Part shown: positions 36,532 through 47,552 of the stretch, piece after piece
Numbering within the stretch: the first letter of the stretch is position 1
Layout of the letters: every line of letters begins with the position of its first letter
Source of the DNA: Promineifilum sp.
Lineage (GTDB): Bacteria; Chloroflexota; Anaerolineae; Promineifilales; Promineifilaceae
Direction of reading: 5' to 3'
Assembly (NCBI GenBank): GCA_018058545.1
Contig: JAGOZU010000005.1
Span: 1 to 64,000, forward strand
DNA: 64,000 bases
Made by a program: the position numbers and the translations under genes
Notes under the pieces: model-generated
Seen by the model: only the letters and a program-made list of their open reading frames with translations
Told to the model about the DNA's origin: nothing
Database searches by the model: none

Positions 36532-39345
36532 TTACGGTTCGGTCGTCAGATTCAGGATATCGCGCCCTATCCTTTCAGCCGAATCTACGCGAGCCGCACC
36601 CTCCAGAACCAAAGCAACCACAAATCGCGGTTTAGCCGAGGGAGCCATTCCAAGGTACCAACTGTTGCGACTCCCGTCCGGCCCGGCCAACACCGAAACC
36701 GCGAACTCTCGCACTCCGGCGACCTCCGGCCAGACGGCGCGAGTTTCCAAGGCTGTTTGGGGCAATACAACCGGCTGAGCCGAGGGGCTGGCGCCGGCGG
36801 GAAGGGTTGCCCATTGCCCATTTGTCTCGCTGATGGCTTCCACAAGTCGCGGGCCGGGTAGCCGCCCATCCCCCGCCAACACCGCCGTCGCCAGAGCGGC
36901 TTGAAGTGGAGTGACGGTGAGGGATGATTGTCCGATGGCTGCCAGTCCTGCATCGGTCGTTGCAGTCGCGTTGCTGTTTGTGGGAATCGGCAGATCAGGC
37001 TGCCCGTGCAACCCGAATCGGTTGAAGATCATGTCCAGGGTTTCTGCCCCCAACCGGTGGCCGAGATCGTAGAGCGGTCGTGGGCAGCGCATGTAGATCA
37101 TCTCCGCCCAAGTATGCGTCAACGTCGCTACCTCATCCCGCGGGGTCATGCATCGCTGCACCTGTCCATCGATAACGATGGGCAGGAAGGGATTGGTCAC
37201 CGGGTCCTCCCATTTCAGCTTTTCGCTCTCGATGGCCGAGGCCACAATCATCGGCTGGAGGATTAACCCCGGTTGGTAGAGGCCTTGGGCTGCGCGGTCG
37301 AATAGCGGTCCCGGATCGTCGGCTGTTAGCGATTCAAACTGCTCGTCGATCTTGTTGGGGTCGTAACCCGGCAGGCTGACTATCGCCCTTACCTCGGCTA
37401 TCGCCTCTCCGTCGATCTCCACCAGCTCCAGTAATACCAGCCCACCCGTTAGATCATTCTCGGCCATTAATGTCGTTGCGGCAGCTTGCAAATCCCCGTC
37501 CAGTGTCAACCGCACATCGTTGCCGGCCTGGGGTTCGTTGAGCAGCTCCCTGATTGCTCGCGCCCAATGGGTATCATCACGCCCGCGCAGGTGGGCGTCA
37601 AAGGCGTTCTCAATGCCTGCCGTGCCGAATCGCCAACTGTAATAGCCCACGGCCGGGCCGGCTTCCGGGATTGGGTAAATGCGCATTGGACGATCGCCTG
37701 CCGCTGGTGACCCACCTATGGCGGGCGACTCAGCCAGTATGGCGCCGTCCTTGTCCAGGATTCGGCCGCGCAGCACACGTCTCTCCGCCTCCACCAAACG
37801 TGGATTGTCCACACGGGCCAGCAAGGAGATGCCGCGGATCATCGTCCAGTAAGTCAGGGTGAGGGCGACGACGCTGAAGATGAGCAACAACAGGATGCCC
37901 AGGTGTTCCAGCCTGCGGGCCAACCCTCTATCGGCCGGCGGTGCAGGAGGCGCGGGGTCGGCCGCGGCCGACAGAAAGAGCAGCAGGCCGATGGCCATAC
38001 TGCTGACGAGAAGCGAGCTACCTCCGTAGCTGACGAAAGGCAGCGTGATGCCGGTTAACGGTAACAGCCGGGTCGTTCCCCCCATGATTAGGAACGCCTG
38101 CACGCTCAACAAGGTGACCAGCCCGGCCCCCAGGTAGGCGTGGAAGAAGTTCGGCCGCGCTCCCCGGATAGACAGTAAGGTAGTTCGAAGTCCTCGCCCG
38201 GCCAGGATGGCGAAGCAGGCGACCACTGTCAGGCTGCCCACTTCGCCCCACTCCTCGGCCACGGCCGCCAGCGCGAAGTCGGAGTGCACCACGGGAATAT
38301 AGTCCGGAAATCCCTGGCCGATCCCTTTTCCGATAATCCCGCCTGCCGCTTGGGCATAGAGCGCCTGAACGATCTGATAGGCCCGGTCACTCACGTTCGG
38401 CCATGGGTTTAGCCAGCTTAGAATTCGTGGGGCTACCACCGTATCGAAGGCGAAGAAGGCGAACACCCCCGCCAGCAACAACAAGATTAGGCCGCTCCAA
38501 ACATAGAGCCATTCGCCGGTGGCCAGATAAACCAGAGTGACGAAGACAATGAAAAATAGTGCTGCCGCCCCTAGATCCTGCTGCCATACCAACAAGAGAA
38601 TCGTGAAGCCCCACATGACCAGCAGCGGCCCCAGGAAGGGTAAATGGCGCAGAAAAGCGCCAATCGCGAATGATCGTCCCTTGCTATTTTCGTGAACGGC
38701 CTCCCGCCGGAAATTATGGAGCGGTGCCTGCTCGGTGAAGTAACTGGCCAGGAAGATAACCAGCAATAGCTTGAGTAGTTCCGATGGCTGGAAATAGACC
38801 CTGCCTAAAAAGGGGAACGGAACCGGCAGCCATAGGGCTATCCCGCTGCCGCCGGGATTAACCCCAAACAGGAGCGTCACAGCCAGCAATACTATACCGC
38901 CCAGAAGCAGCACATAGCGATAACGCAGCAGCGGCTGCAGAGTACGCGGGATGATGACGACGGCCAGCATAGCCACCGTGGCAAGGGTGAACCACAATGT
39001 CTGCCGCCCCAGAAAGTTGGGGGCCAGCCTGTCCTGCAGCAGTAGCCCCCAACCGGCCAATAACGCGAAAACCGGCAGCAAGAAGGGGTCGCGCGTCGGG
39101 CGGAAGATTCGAATGGTAAGATGGGCGGCTGTCACAACGACCAGCCAACACGCGGGGGCGAAGAGATGCGACCAGGTGATGGTTGACTCACGCAGGAAGC
39201 TATAGGCGACGGCGTTGCTGAAGATGAAGGCGGCAGCAGCCAGCAACAACGCCGCCTCACGGACGTCTCGCCGGCTGTCGCGCTCCTCAAGAGTCTGGCC
39301 GGACCAATGCCTCCAGGCAATGACTCCGGATCGAACGAACGACAT
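36532..39345 (-). CDS. SEDS (FtsW/RodA-like) protein fused to a degenerate class B PBP domain
   Basis: The first 470 residues of this 937-residue protein form a SEDS glycan polymerase: about ten helices, QPSELLKLLLVIFLASYF, QQDLGAAALFF, IPVVHSDFALAAVAEEWG (with the Asp proposed as catalytic in RodA/FtsW) and GITLPFVSYGGSSLL. After a further helix comes a class B PBP part: RGRILDKDGAILAES, then the transpeptidase fold. All three active-site motifs are lost: the SxxK position reads GLYQPGLILQP (near 690), SxN reads MRCPRP (near 753) and KTG reads GPDG (near 885). It can probably polymerise glycan but not cross-link. The start overlaps the mtnP stop (TAATG). Confidence 0.85.
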   Translation of the reverse strand: MSFVRSGVIAWRHWSGQTLEERDSRRDVREAALLLAAAAFIFSNAVAYSFLRESTITWSHLFAPACWLVVVTAAHLTIRIFRPTRDPFLLPVFALLAGWGLLLQDRLAPNFLGRQTLWFTLATVAMLAVVIIPRTLQPLLRYRYVLLLGGIVLLAVTLLFGVNPGGSGIALWLPVPFPFLGRVYFQPSELLKLLLVIFLASYFTEQAPLHNFRREAVHENSKGRSFAIGAFLRHLPFLGPLLVMWGFTILLLVWQQDLGAAALFFIVFVTLVYLATGEWLYVWSGLILLLLAGVFAFFAFDTVVAPRILSWLNPWPNVSDRAYQIVQALYAQAAGGIIGKGIGQGFPDYIPVVHSDFALAAVAEEWGEVGSLTVVACFAILAGRGLRTTLLSIRGARPNFFHAYLGAGLVTLLSVQAFLIMGGTTRLLPLTGITLPFVSYGGSSLLVSSMAIGLLLFLSAAADPAPPAPPADRGLARRLEHLGILLLLIFSVVALTLTYWTMIRGISLLARVDNPRLVEAERRVLRGRILDKDGAILAESPAIGGSPAAGDRPMRIYPIPEAGPAVGYYSWRFGTAGIENAFDAHLRGRDDTHWARAIRELLNEPQAGNDVRLTLDGDLQAAATTLMAENDLTGGLVLLELVEIDGEAIAEVRAIVSLPGYDPNKIDEQFESLTADDPGPLFDRAAQGLYQPGLILQPMIVASAIESEKLKWEDPVTNPFLPIVIDGQVQRCMTPRDEVATLTHTWAEMIYMRCPRPLYDLGHRLGAETLDMIFNRFGLHGQPDLPIPTNSNATATTDAGLAAIGQSSLTVTPLQAALATAVLAGDGRLPGPRLVEAISETNGQWATLPAGASPSAQPVVLPQTALETRAVWPEVAGVREFAVSVLAGPDGSRNSWYLGMAPSAKPRFVVALVLEGAARVDSAERIGRDILNLTTEP

Positions 39346-40214
39346 TAGCCCAGGTATCGGCCGACAAGCGGTCGCAAGGTTTTCAGCGTCGTGGCAGGGA
39401 GGTGAGCACGATCGGTGATGAGCGCGTCTTTAAGTCCGCTGTGGGCCGGGAATTCGCCCTCCCACTCCCCTTGTCGTTCCACCAACAGGCTTATGGCGGT
39501 TTGGGCCATCGCCGTGTTGGCGGACAGGGTTCGGATGACCATCTCGACGGTGACATGAGCCTCATTCTCATGCCAGCAATCGTAATCGGTGACATGGGCC
39601 ATGCAGGCATAGGACATTTCAGCTTCGGCCGCCAGAAACGCTTCCGGGCTGGTAGTCATGCCGATGATGCTCATTCCCCATTGGCGATAGATCTCCGACT
39701 CGCCTTTAGTACTGAAACGGGGGCCTTCGATGGTGATGAACGTGCCCGCGCGATGAATACGGCCGCCTGCGTCGACGACGGCTTTGGCCAAGGCCGCGCT
39801 AAGGTGCGGGCAGAATGGATGCGCTGCGGATAGGTGAGCCACTACGCCCGCTCCGAAGAAACTGGTCGGTCGAATACCCCTGGTGAAGTCAAATAGCTGG
39901 TCGGGCACGACGATATCGCCAGGAGAAAAATCCTCTCGCAAGGAGCCGCAGGCGCTGACGGAGATGACGTACTTCACCCCCAACGTCTTCAGGGCAAAGA
40001 TGTTCGCCCGATAGGGAACCTCGGTCGGTGTCAGTACGTGTCCCCGTCCATGACGCGGCAAGAAAGCGATGCGACGGCCGTGGAGCGTACCGACAGTGAT
40101 GCTGTCTGAAGGTTTCCCAAATGGCGTGTCAATATCGTGCGATTCGATGTCGGATAATCCCGACATATTGTAAAGTCCGCTGCCGCCGATCACGGCCAGT
40201 TCTATATCAGCCAT
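39345..40214 (-). CDS. mtnP: S-methyl-5'-thioadenosine phosphorylase
   Basis: This cytosolic 289-residue enzyme splits methylthioadenosine with phosphate into adenine and methylthioribose-1-phosphate (methionine salvage). Motifs are VIGGSGLYNMSGL, FLPRHGRGHVLTPTEVPYRANI (phosphate and substrate loop), VISVSACGSL, ITIEGPRFSTKGESEIYRQWG and GMTTSPEAFLAAEAEMSYA, as in human MTAP. AGAGGGT lies upstream of ATG 40214. It is 1 nt overlapped by the SEDS-PBP gene, so the two form an operon. Confidence 0.94.
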   Translation of the reverse strand: MADIELAVIGGSGLYNMSGLSDIESHDIDTPFGKPSDSITVGTLHGRRIAFLPRHGRGHVLTPTEVPYRANIFALKTLGVKYVISVSACGSLREDFSPGDIVVPDQLFDFTRGIRPTSFFGAGVVAHLSAAHPFCPHLSAALAKAVVDAGGRIHRAGTFITIEGPRFSTKGESEIYRQWGMSIIGMTTSPEAFLAAEAEMSYACMAHVTDYDCWHENEAHVTVEMVIRTLSANTAMAQTAISLLVERQGEWEGEFPAHSGLKDALITDRAHLPATTLKTLRPLVGRYLG

Positions 40215-40522
40215 GCAATTACCCTCTGATGAAACTCCAGTTTATGATAATGGTGTCTGCCTGTGTCGCCGTATTCTCAAGGCAACCAAAGCTCGCGACT
40301 CGTTTATACCATAATCTTTTCGGCTGGTCGCTCGCTGGAGGCAAGGCGTTGGACAATTGCATAATCACCGGGATGAATCTGTTCGCCCGATAATAATTGA
40401 GGAATAGTTTTGTTGAACTATATATGATAATGGTCTATCATCCTCATGACAGGTTAAGCTTGCGATCATAATTCTGTAGACCTGTTGATATCCTTGATAC
40501 TTTTGATAGCGGAGGAACTTAT
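40215..40522. other. 308-bp divergent intergenic region
   Basis: The gap lies between mtnP (-) and the DUF4332 membrane protein gene (+). It is AT-richer than its neighbours. The 12-mer TATGATAATGGT occurs at 40243-40254 and again at 40423-40434, and a TGATA...TATCA inverted repeat overlaps the second copy. These may be promoter or operator parts. AGCGGAGGAA just before 40523 is a ribosome-binding site. No gene was recognised. Confidence 0.45.
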
Positions 40523-41881
40523 ATGAAATTTTTGATCGCCTTATTGACGGCAGCGACCGGCATCATGCATGTGCTGGTTGGATTTCATTTGATCGACGGT
40601 GGTGGGCCAGGGCCAGGAATCAACTTGTTGCTGGCGCTTAACGGTATCGGCTATTTGGTCTTGCTGGTGCTGTTCTGGAGGGCATCCGGCAACGGCGGAA
40701 CCATACGATGGATTCTGTTGGCTTATACGTTGATTACTCTCTTTGGCTACTTTTTCTTGGGAGCGGGCTTCGCTGGCGGAACCACTCCGCTGGTCATCAA
40801 GGCTATTGAACTACTCCTGGCTATTCTTCTGTTTCTCTATCGCGGTCCGGAACCGGCGGTGAGCGCTCGTCCGGCGGCTCGCGTTTCTTCTCCCAAGGTG
40901 GAGACAGGCGCGGCCGATCTGTCGGGTGTCGGTAGTCGGGCGGGTGGTGCGGCGGTTGATCTGGCTGGTGATGCCTCAGCGGCTGCGACTGCGGCGGCCG
41001 TCGGAATCAGTGCAGCAGCCGATCGCACTGGTGGTGCCGTAGCTGCAGTGGCTGATGACGCTGTAGACGCAGCGGGCGACGCAGCCTCCGATGTAGCCGA
41101 TGCGGCGGGTGATGCCGTGGATACCGCAAGCGATGTGGCCACTGACTTGGCCTCTGACGTAGCCGATGCGGCCGGTGATGCTGTTGATGCAGCATCTGGC
41201 GCGGCCTCTGGCGTAACCGATGCGGCTGGTGACGCAGTGGATGCCGCGGCCGGCGCAGCCTCCGACGTGGCCGATGCGGCCGGCGATGCTGTGGACGCTG
41301 CCGGAGATGCCATTCGCGGTGGAGCGGCTGCTGTCGCTTCAGCTGCTGATGATGCAGTAGAGGCCGTTGCTGATGCCGTCGATGGCGCTCAGACCCAAAG
41401 CGAGCCTCATGGGGAGGATTTCGCCGCCGAATTGAGGGAATACTTCCGGACGTCCTTTGGCTCCGGCTCGGAATATAGTAAGCCTATCGAATACATCGAG
41501 GGTATTGGCGCGGTCTACGGTCAGAAGCTGCGCGCTATCGACATCAGCACCGTGTTGGACCTGATCGTCAACGGCGCGACCCGCCGCGGCCGCAAGGATC
41601 TGTCCGATCGCTCCGGAATCTCCCCAAGCCTGATTTTGACCTGGGTCAATCACGTCGATCTGTTCCGCATCAAGGGTGTGGCTCAAGAGTATGCCGACTT
41701 GCTTGAGGAAGCCGGCGTTGATACCGTGGTCGAACTTGCCAAGCGCAACCCGGCCAATCTCCACAAGCGCATGATCGAGGTCAACGAGCAGAAGGCGCTT
41801 GTTCGCCGTACTCCCCATGCCTCCGAGGTGGTGAAGTGGATCGACCAAGCCAAGGAGTTGCGGCGCGTAATTCACTACTAG
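40523..41881 (+). CDS. Membrane protein with Ala/Asp LEA-like repeats and C-terminal HhH (DUF4332) domain
   Basis: This 452-residue protein has four hydrophobic helices in residues 1-110, then a long low-complexity region (about 135-290) of repeated units such as DVADAAGDAVDAASGAASG, rich in Ala, Asp, Gly and Val, which resembles LEA or histone-H1-like amphipathic helices. The last 140 residues carry a DUF4332-type tandem helix-hairpin-helix: IEYIEGIGAVYGQKLRAIDI, then a second LFRIKGVAQEYADLLEEAGV. This fold binds DNA or proteins. The repeats are strongly acidic, so a direct DNA role of that part is unlikely; it may be a spacer. Strong ribosome-binding site GGAGG. Function not known. Confidence 0.72.
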   Translation: MKFLIALLTAATGIMHVLVGFHLIDGGGPGPGINLLLALNGIGYLVLLVLFWRASGNGGTIRWILLAYTLITLFGYFFLGAGFAGGTTPLVIKAIELLLAILLFLYRGPEPAVSARPAARVSSPKVETGAADLSGVGSRAGGAAVDLAGDASAAATAAAVGISAAADRTGGAVAAVADDAVDAAGDAASDVADAAGDAVDTASDVATDLASDVADAAGDAVDAASGAASGVTDAAGDAVDAAAGAASDVADAAGDAVDAAGDAIRGGAAAVASAADDAVEAVADAVDGAQTQSEPHGEDFAAELREYFRTSFGSGSEYSKPIEYIEGIGAVYGQKLRAIDISTVLDLIVNGATRRGRKDLSDRSGISPSLILTWVNHVDLFRIKGVAQEYADLLEEAGVDTVVELAKRNPANLHKRMIEVNEQKALVRRTPHASEVVKWIDQAKELRRVIHY

Positions 41882-41902
41882 AATCAGGCCATATCGAGGC
41901 TG

Positions 41903-41975
41903 ACCGGCGGTTTTGTTTTGCCGGTTGAAGGCAGTTGATCGATTAAATGGGCCTCCCTCGCCGGAGGCTCATTTG
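41903..41975 (+). terminator. Tandem hairpins after the DUF4332 gene
   Basis: The first hairpin is ACCGGC (41903-41908) with GCCGGT (41920-41925). The second is stronger: ATGGGCCTCC (41947-41956) with GGAGGCTCAT (41963-41972), 10 bp with one G-U pair and a 6-nt loop, followed by TTGT. The second is probably the terminator. Confidence 0.65.
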
Positions 41976-41993
41976 TATTAAGCGACCCTCGAC

Positions 41994-42022
41994 TTGTTGG
42001 TTGGGTCGTGCTCTGATAAACT
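41994..42022 (+). promoter_or_regulatory. Promoter of the PKD-CAP gene
   Basis: TTGTTG (41994-41999) and TAAACT (42017-42022) are 17 bp apart. The ATG at 42032 follows the -10 by 9 nt, so the leader would be at most a few nucleotides. Confidence 0.5.
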
Positions 42023-42031
42023 GCGGGCATT

Positions 42032-44308
42032 ATGGTCTCCAGGCAGCGCCTGTTTGTCGTCGTTAGCTTGATGGTGTTGGTTGGGGCCGCCTCGTTGGTT
42101 TGGCGGCCGACGTCTTCGGCCGTCCTCTATTCAGGCTATGCTCGCGCCGATACCGGGCCGCTCACCCTGGAAATCACGGTCGATCCCCCCATCGGTTCGC
42201 CCGGCGACACCTTGCGAGTCAATGCGCGAGTCACCAATCATAGCCCTCAACCGCTGACCCCATCCATCGTCATCCAATTGCCGAGTGGGCTTTCGGGCAA
42301 TGTTTACGCTCTGCCGCCGGGCGCGACCTTTAATTTGCAGGAATCTCGCATCGACTGGTTGCCGGTTGTCCCCAATGGCGCGGCCGTTGAATTCAACCTT
42401 GATGTGGTTATTCAGTCGGCCGATGTCCTGACACCTGAGCGTGACGTTATCGGTATTCTGCGACATCAGGGAAATGAGAGCCGGACAGCATCTCAGGTGT
42501 GGCTGGGAATTCCGCCTCTCGTCGGCTCCGTTCTGGCCCAGGAGCAGGCGACTGTCGGACGGCCTGTTCGCTTGCATGCCGATATCGCTGGGCCAGGTCC
42601 ATTGACTGTAGTTTGGGATTTAGGTGACGGCCGCCGCCTGCCGATAGCCGAGCCTGAAGTGGCCTTTCCTGCCGCCGGCAACTATAACATCTCTGTCGAA
42701 GTCTCCAATCCCGGCGGAAGCGTTACCCGGCAAATCAATCTGATCGTCCTGCCTGTACCCCTGGCGTCTTTTCGGCCTGATGACGATACGCCGGCAGTTG
42801 GGCAACCGGTGACATTCATCAACAGAAGTGGCGGGCAACCCCCGCTCAATGTATTCTGGGACTTTGGCGATGGCACGACGCTCGTAGGGCAGCAAGAACC
42901 TACTCACACCTACAGTCGTGGCGGCGCCTATCGGGTCAGATTGACCATTGAGAACGGCATCGGCCGTTCGGAAGCCATCCAGGATATCGTTGTAGGTGTG
43001 GCACCCATCGCCGATATGGTTATTCCCGACCGGACGGCCGTCGGCCAACCCCTTGTTGGGCAAGCCTTTAGCGAGGACGGAGCCACGCGAATCACCTGGG
43101 ATATGGGCGACGGCCGTAGCTACGAAGGCCCGAACGTCAGCCACCAGTATCGACGGCCGGGCGATTATTACGTCACGATGACCGCTGATAACGGCCATGG
43201 GCTGACGCAAGTCGGAAAATGGGTTCATGTCGATAGCGGCATTTCAACTCTGTTTCTGCCTCTGGCGACCTTGTTAATCGGGGGCGAGTCCGTTGGGCTG
43301 AACGTGGAGGATCCGGCCGAACTCATCCTGGATCCGGCTGTTGAAAGACTGGACGGCGTATTCACTCTCGACCCCATCCCGTTTCCTAACGGCACATCCC
43401 TGGCCGAGCAATTGTTCGCCTATCTGAATGCTGCTCGCGCTCGCTTTGAATTGCCACCGTTGACCTATAACTATGAACTTAGTAGCGCGGCTCAAGATCA
43501 TGCCCGCGACAAAGCTAGGTTCCCCGACAACCCCCACGTCGGAACGGACGGCACTACGGCCGCTGAACGACTGTTGCGCAGCAGCTACCGGGGCGGCTAC
43601 GCCGGTGAGGCGACGGCTTGGGGATTCTCCGACCCGCGTTTGGCCGTCGAGTTCTGGATCAATAGTGACTCGCACCGGCCGATCCTGCTCAATCGCATCA
43701 CCAACGATGTCGGCGTCGGCTACCTGGAGGATTACGCCTCGGCCAATGTCTGGCACTGGACGGCCGAATTCGGCGTCAGCTACGGCGCGCCGATTCGAGC
43801 CACGTTGCGTGCCCAATATCCGTTGGCCGGCCATACCGCGCTCGATACGGACGTGGTTAACTATAGTTGGGTTTGGCCTCTACGGCCGGCTTCCGGGGAG
43901 CGCTTCACGGTCTACCTGGTGTCGGGAGAGCGGTATGTCTCTCTTGGCAGCATTGCCCAGCCGGTTTATGGCAGCCTGTATACCCTTTCCATTGATGCTC
44001 GTCGAGTCATCGGCGCTCAAGCGACTACCACGACGCGAGCGATCGGCTATGATTGGGTGGTTCGTCTGGAAAGTGGAACGGGGCAAGTCCTCGCCGAGAG
44101 CGAGCGTCGACTGATCTCCTTTATGCCCGATCCGGCCGCGACCCTGCCGCTGGCGACTGCTGTCCCAACCTTGCCGATTGTAACGGCTACGCCTAATACC
44201 GCTCCGCCAGTCGTGTCACCGTCACCGGTTCCCACCGAGGTGCCACCTACTTCCGAGCTGCCGCCGGTCATCATCACTGCCACACCAAGACCTACAATGG
44301 CGCCGTAG
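42032..44308 (+). CDS. Secreted PKD-repeat protein with CAP (SCP-like) domain
   Basis: This 758-residue exported protein begins with a signal anchor (RLFVVVSLMVLVGAASLVW). A CARDB/Ig-like domain (about 45-170) is followed by three PKD-type domains, each with the WDFGDG-like motif (VVWDLGDGRR, VFWDFGDGTT, ITWDMGDGRS). A CAP domain follows near 455-600: LFAYLNAARARFELPPLTYN, HARDKARFPDNPHVG, YAGEATAWGFSDPRLAVEFWINSDSH and NDVGVGYLEDY. The C-terminal tail is rich in Pro and Thr. CAP proteins are secreted and often act on the envelope, with no single known enzymatic activity. It has no ribosome-binding site. Confidence 0.84.
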   Translation: MVSRQRLFVVVSLMVLVGAASLVWRPTSSAVLYSGYARADTGPLTLEITVDPPIGSPGDTLRVNARVTNHSPQPLTPSIVIQLPSGLSGNVYALPPGATFNLQESRIDWLPVVPNGAAVEFNLDVVIQSADVLTPERDVIGILRHQGNESRTASQVWLGIPPLVGSVLAQEQATVGRPVRLHADIAGPGPLTVVWDLGDGRRLPIAEPEVAFPAAGNYNISVEVSNPGGSVTRQINLIVLPVPLASFRPDDDTPAVGQPVTFINRSGGQPPLNVFWDFGDGTTLVGQQEPTHTYSRGGAYRVRLTIENGIGRSEAIQDIVVGVAPIADMVIPDRTAVGQPLVGQAFSEDGATRITWDMGDGRSYEGPNVSHQYRRPGDYYVTMTADNGHGLTQVGKWVHVDSGISTLFLPLATLLIGGESVGLNVEDPAELILDPAVERLDGVFTLDPIPFPNGTSLAEQLFAYLNAARARFELPPLTYNYELSSAAQDHARDKARFPDNPHVGTDGTTAAERLLRSSYRGGYAGEATAWGFSDPRLAVEFWINSDSHRPILLNRITNDVGVGYLEDYASANVWHWTAEFGVSYGAPIRATLRAQYPLAGHTALDTDVVNYSWVWPLRPASGERFTVYLVSGERYVSLGSIAQPVYGSLYTLSIDARRVIGAQATTTTRAIGYDWVVRLESGTGQVLAESERRLISFMPDPAATLPLATAVPTLPIVTATPNTAPPVVSPSPVPTEVPPTSELPPVIITATPRPTMAP

Positions 44309-44342
44309 CTGGCCCAGGGTAGCGAGAGGGGTTCGGCAGCCC

Positions 44343-44371
44343 TTGCGACAAAACCGCCACCGTTCTACAAT
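44343..44371 (+). promoter_or_regulatory. Promoter of the Ser/Thr kinase gene
   Basis: TTGCGA (44343-44348) and TACAAT (44366-44371) are 17 bp apart. The ATG at 44381 is 9 nt after the -10, so the mRNA has almost no leader. Confidence 0.6.
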
Positions 44372-44380
44372 TCAATCTAT

Positions 44381-45523
44381 ATGACGGAAGAGCAAATCGT
44401 CCTCAATGGACGTTATCGCCTTATCGACCGTATCGGTACCGGCGGTATGTCGGTGGTCTATCGGGGCCAGGACTTGTCGTTGGGCCGGATCGTGGCTGTT
44501 AAGGTCCTGCATGAGAACCTGACCGATGACGAGGGCTTTCTGCGCCGGTTCCAGCGCGAGGCTCATGCCGCAGCGAATCTGTCACACCCCAATATCGTCA
44601 CGGTGCATGATATCGGCCAGGACGGCAACCGGTATTACATCGTCATGGAGTTTGTCGACGGCCATACTCTGAAGCAGCTGATTCGCTTGCAGAATCAGCA
44701 GGGGCGGCCGCTCCCTATCGACCAGGCTCTCGACCTGGGGATACAAATCTGTGCCGGTATCGGCTACGCCCACCGCGCCAACCTGATCCATTGCGACGTC
44801 AAATCGCAGAATATCCTCATTACCCGCGATGGTCGCGTCAAGGTGGCCGATTTCGGTATCGCCCGCGCCATGAGCGAGGCTACCCAGCATACCGTCGACA
44901 GCCAGATATGGGGCACACCCCATTACTTTGCGCCCGAGCAAGCCGCTGGGCAGGGTGCTACCCCGGCATCGGATGTATACGCCATCGGGGTGGTTCTCTT
45001 TGAATTGTTGACCGGCCGCTTGCCTTTTCAGGCCGAAACCCACACCGCCCTGGCGCTCAAACATATCCAGGAAGCCCCACCCAAGGCATCCGAGTTCAAT
45101 CCTTTGGTGCCGCCGCAGTTGGATCAAATCCTGCTAAAAGTCATGTCCAAGGAGCCGGCGGCTCGCTATCGAACCGGCGATCAATTCGGTCGAATCCTCA
45201 GCGCCTACCGTGAGAGCAGCCTGCAAGTGACCGGTCCTGTTTCTATCCCCGATATTGAGACGCCCGCCTACGAGCAATCGACGAGCGTCTATCCTCGGCC
45301 GCACGGCGGTACCTATCCCGCTGACGCGGAGATCGTCATTCATCCCGGTGCGGCGGCCGCCGAATCCACCCGCCCCGGCGTTATTCTGCCTCCCAGGTAT
45401 CAATCCCGGGAGCAGGCCACTGAGCGGGATTGGTTGGCGATCGCCCTTGGCGTGTTGGCGGTTGCCGCCTTGCTGGGTCTCATCCCCCTGTGGTACTTTG
45501 TATTCCTGGCCTATCGTGGTTAA
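44381..45523 (+). CDS. Membrane-anchored PknB-type Ser/Thr protein kinase with HCD motif
   Basis: This 380-residue protein has an N-terminal kinase domain (RYRLIDRIGTGGMSVVYRG, VAVKVL with Lys41, Glu60 in RFQREAHAA, DFGIARA at 157) and one C-terminal helix (about 350-377) with almost no outside part. The catalytic loop reads LIHCDVKSQN: the Arg of HRD is Cys, so it is a non-RD kinase and may not need activation-loop phosphorylation. It lacks PASTA repeats, so it probably responds inside the cell. Its gene is 36 bp before ftsH. Substrates are unknown. Confidence 0.9.
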   Translation: MTEEQIVLNGRYRLIDRIGTGGMSVVYRGQDLSLGRIVAVKVLHENLTDDEGFLRRFQREAHAAANLSHPNIVTVHDIGQDGNRYYIVMEFVDGHTLKQLIRLQNQQGRPLPIDQALDLGIQICAGIGYAHRANLIHCDVKSQNILITRDGRVKVADFGIARAMSEATQHTVDSQIWGTPHYFAPEQAAGQGATPASDVYAIGVVLFELLTGRLPFQAETHTALALKHIQEAPPKASEFNPLVPPQLDQILLKVMSKEPAARYRTGDQFGRILSAYRESSLQVTGPVSIPDIETPAYEQSTSVYPRPHGGTYPADAEIVIHPGAAAAESTRPGVILPPRYQSREQATERDWLAIALGVLAVAALLGLIPLWYFVFLAYRG

Positions 45524-45559
45524 AATATTCAAATACACGGCGGCGGGCCGGAGGAACAC

Positions 45560-47512
<1,953 letters not shown>

Positions 47513-47552
47513 TCGTCCGGTCGTCGAGCGGTAATTCACCCTATCTGTTGTT

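Noticed and set aside
41070-41320. Repeats that might be taken for a CRISPR array
   Set aside because: The repeats are in frame, encode Ala/Asp-rich peptide, have no unique spacers, and no cas gene is nearby.
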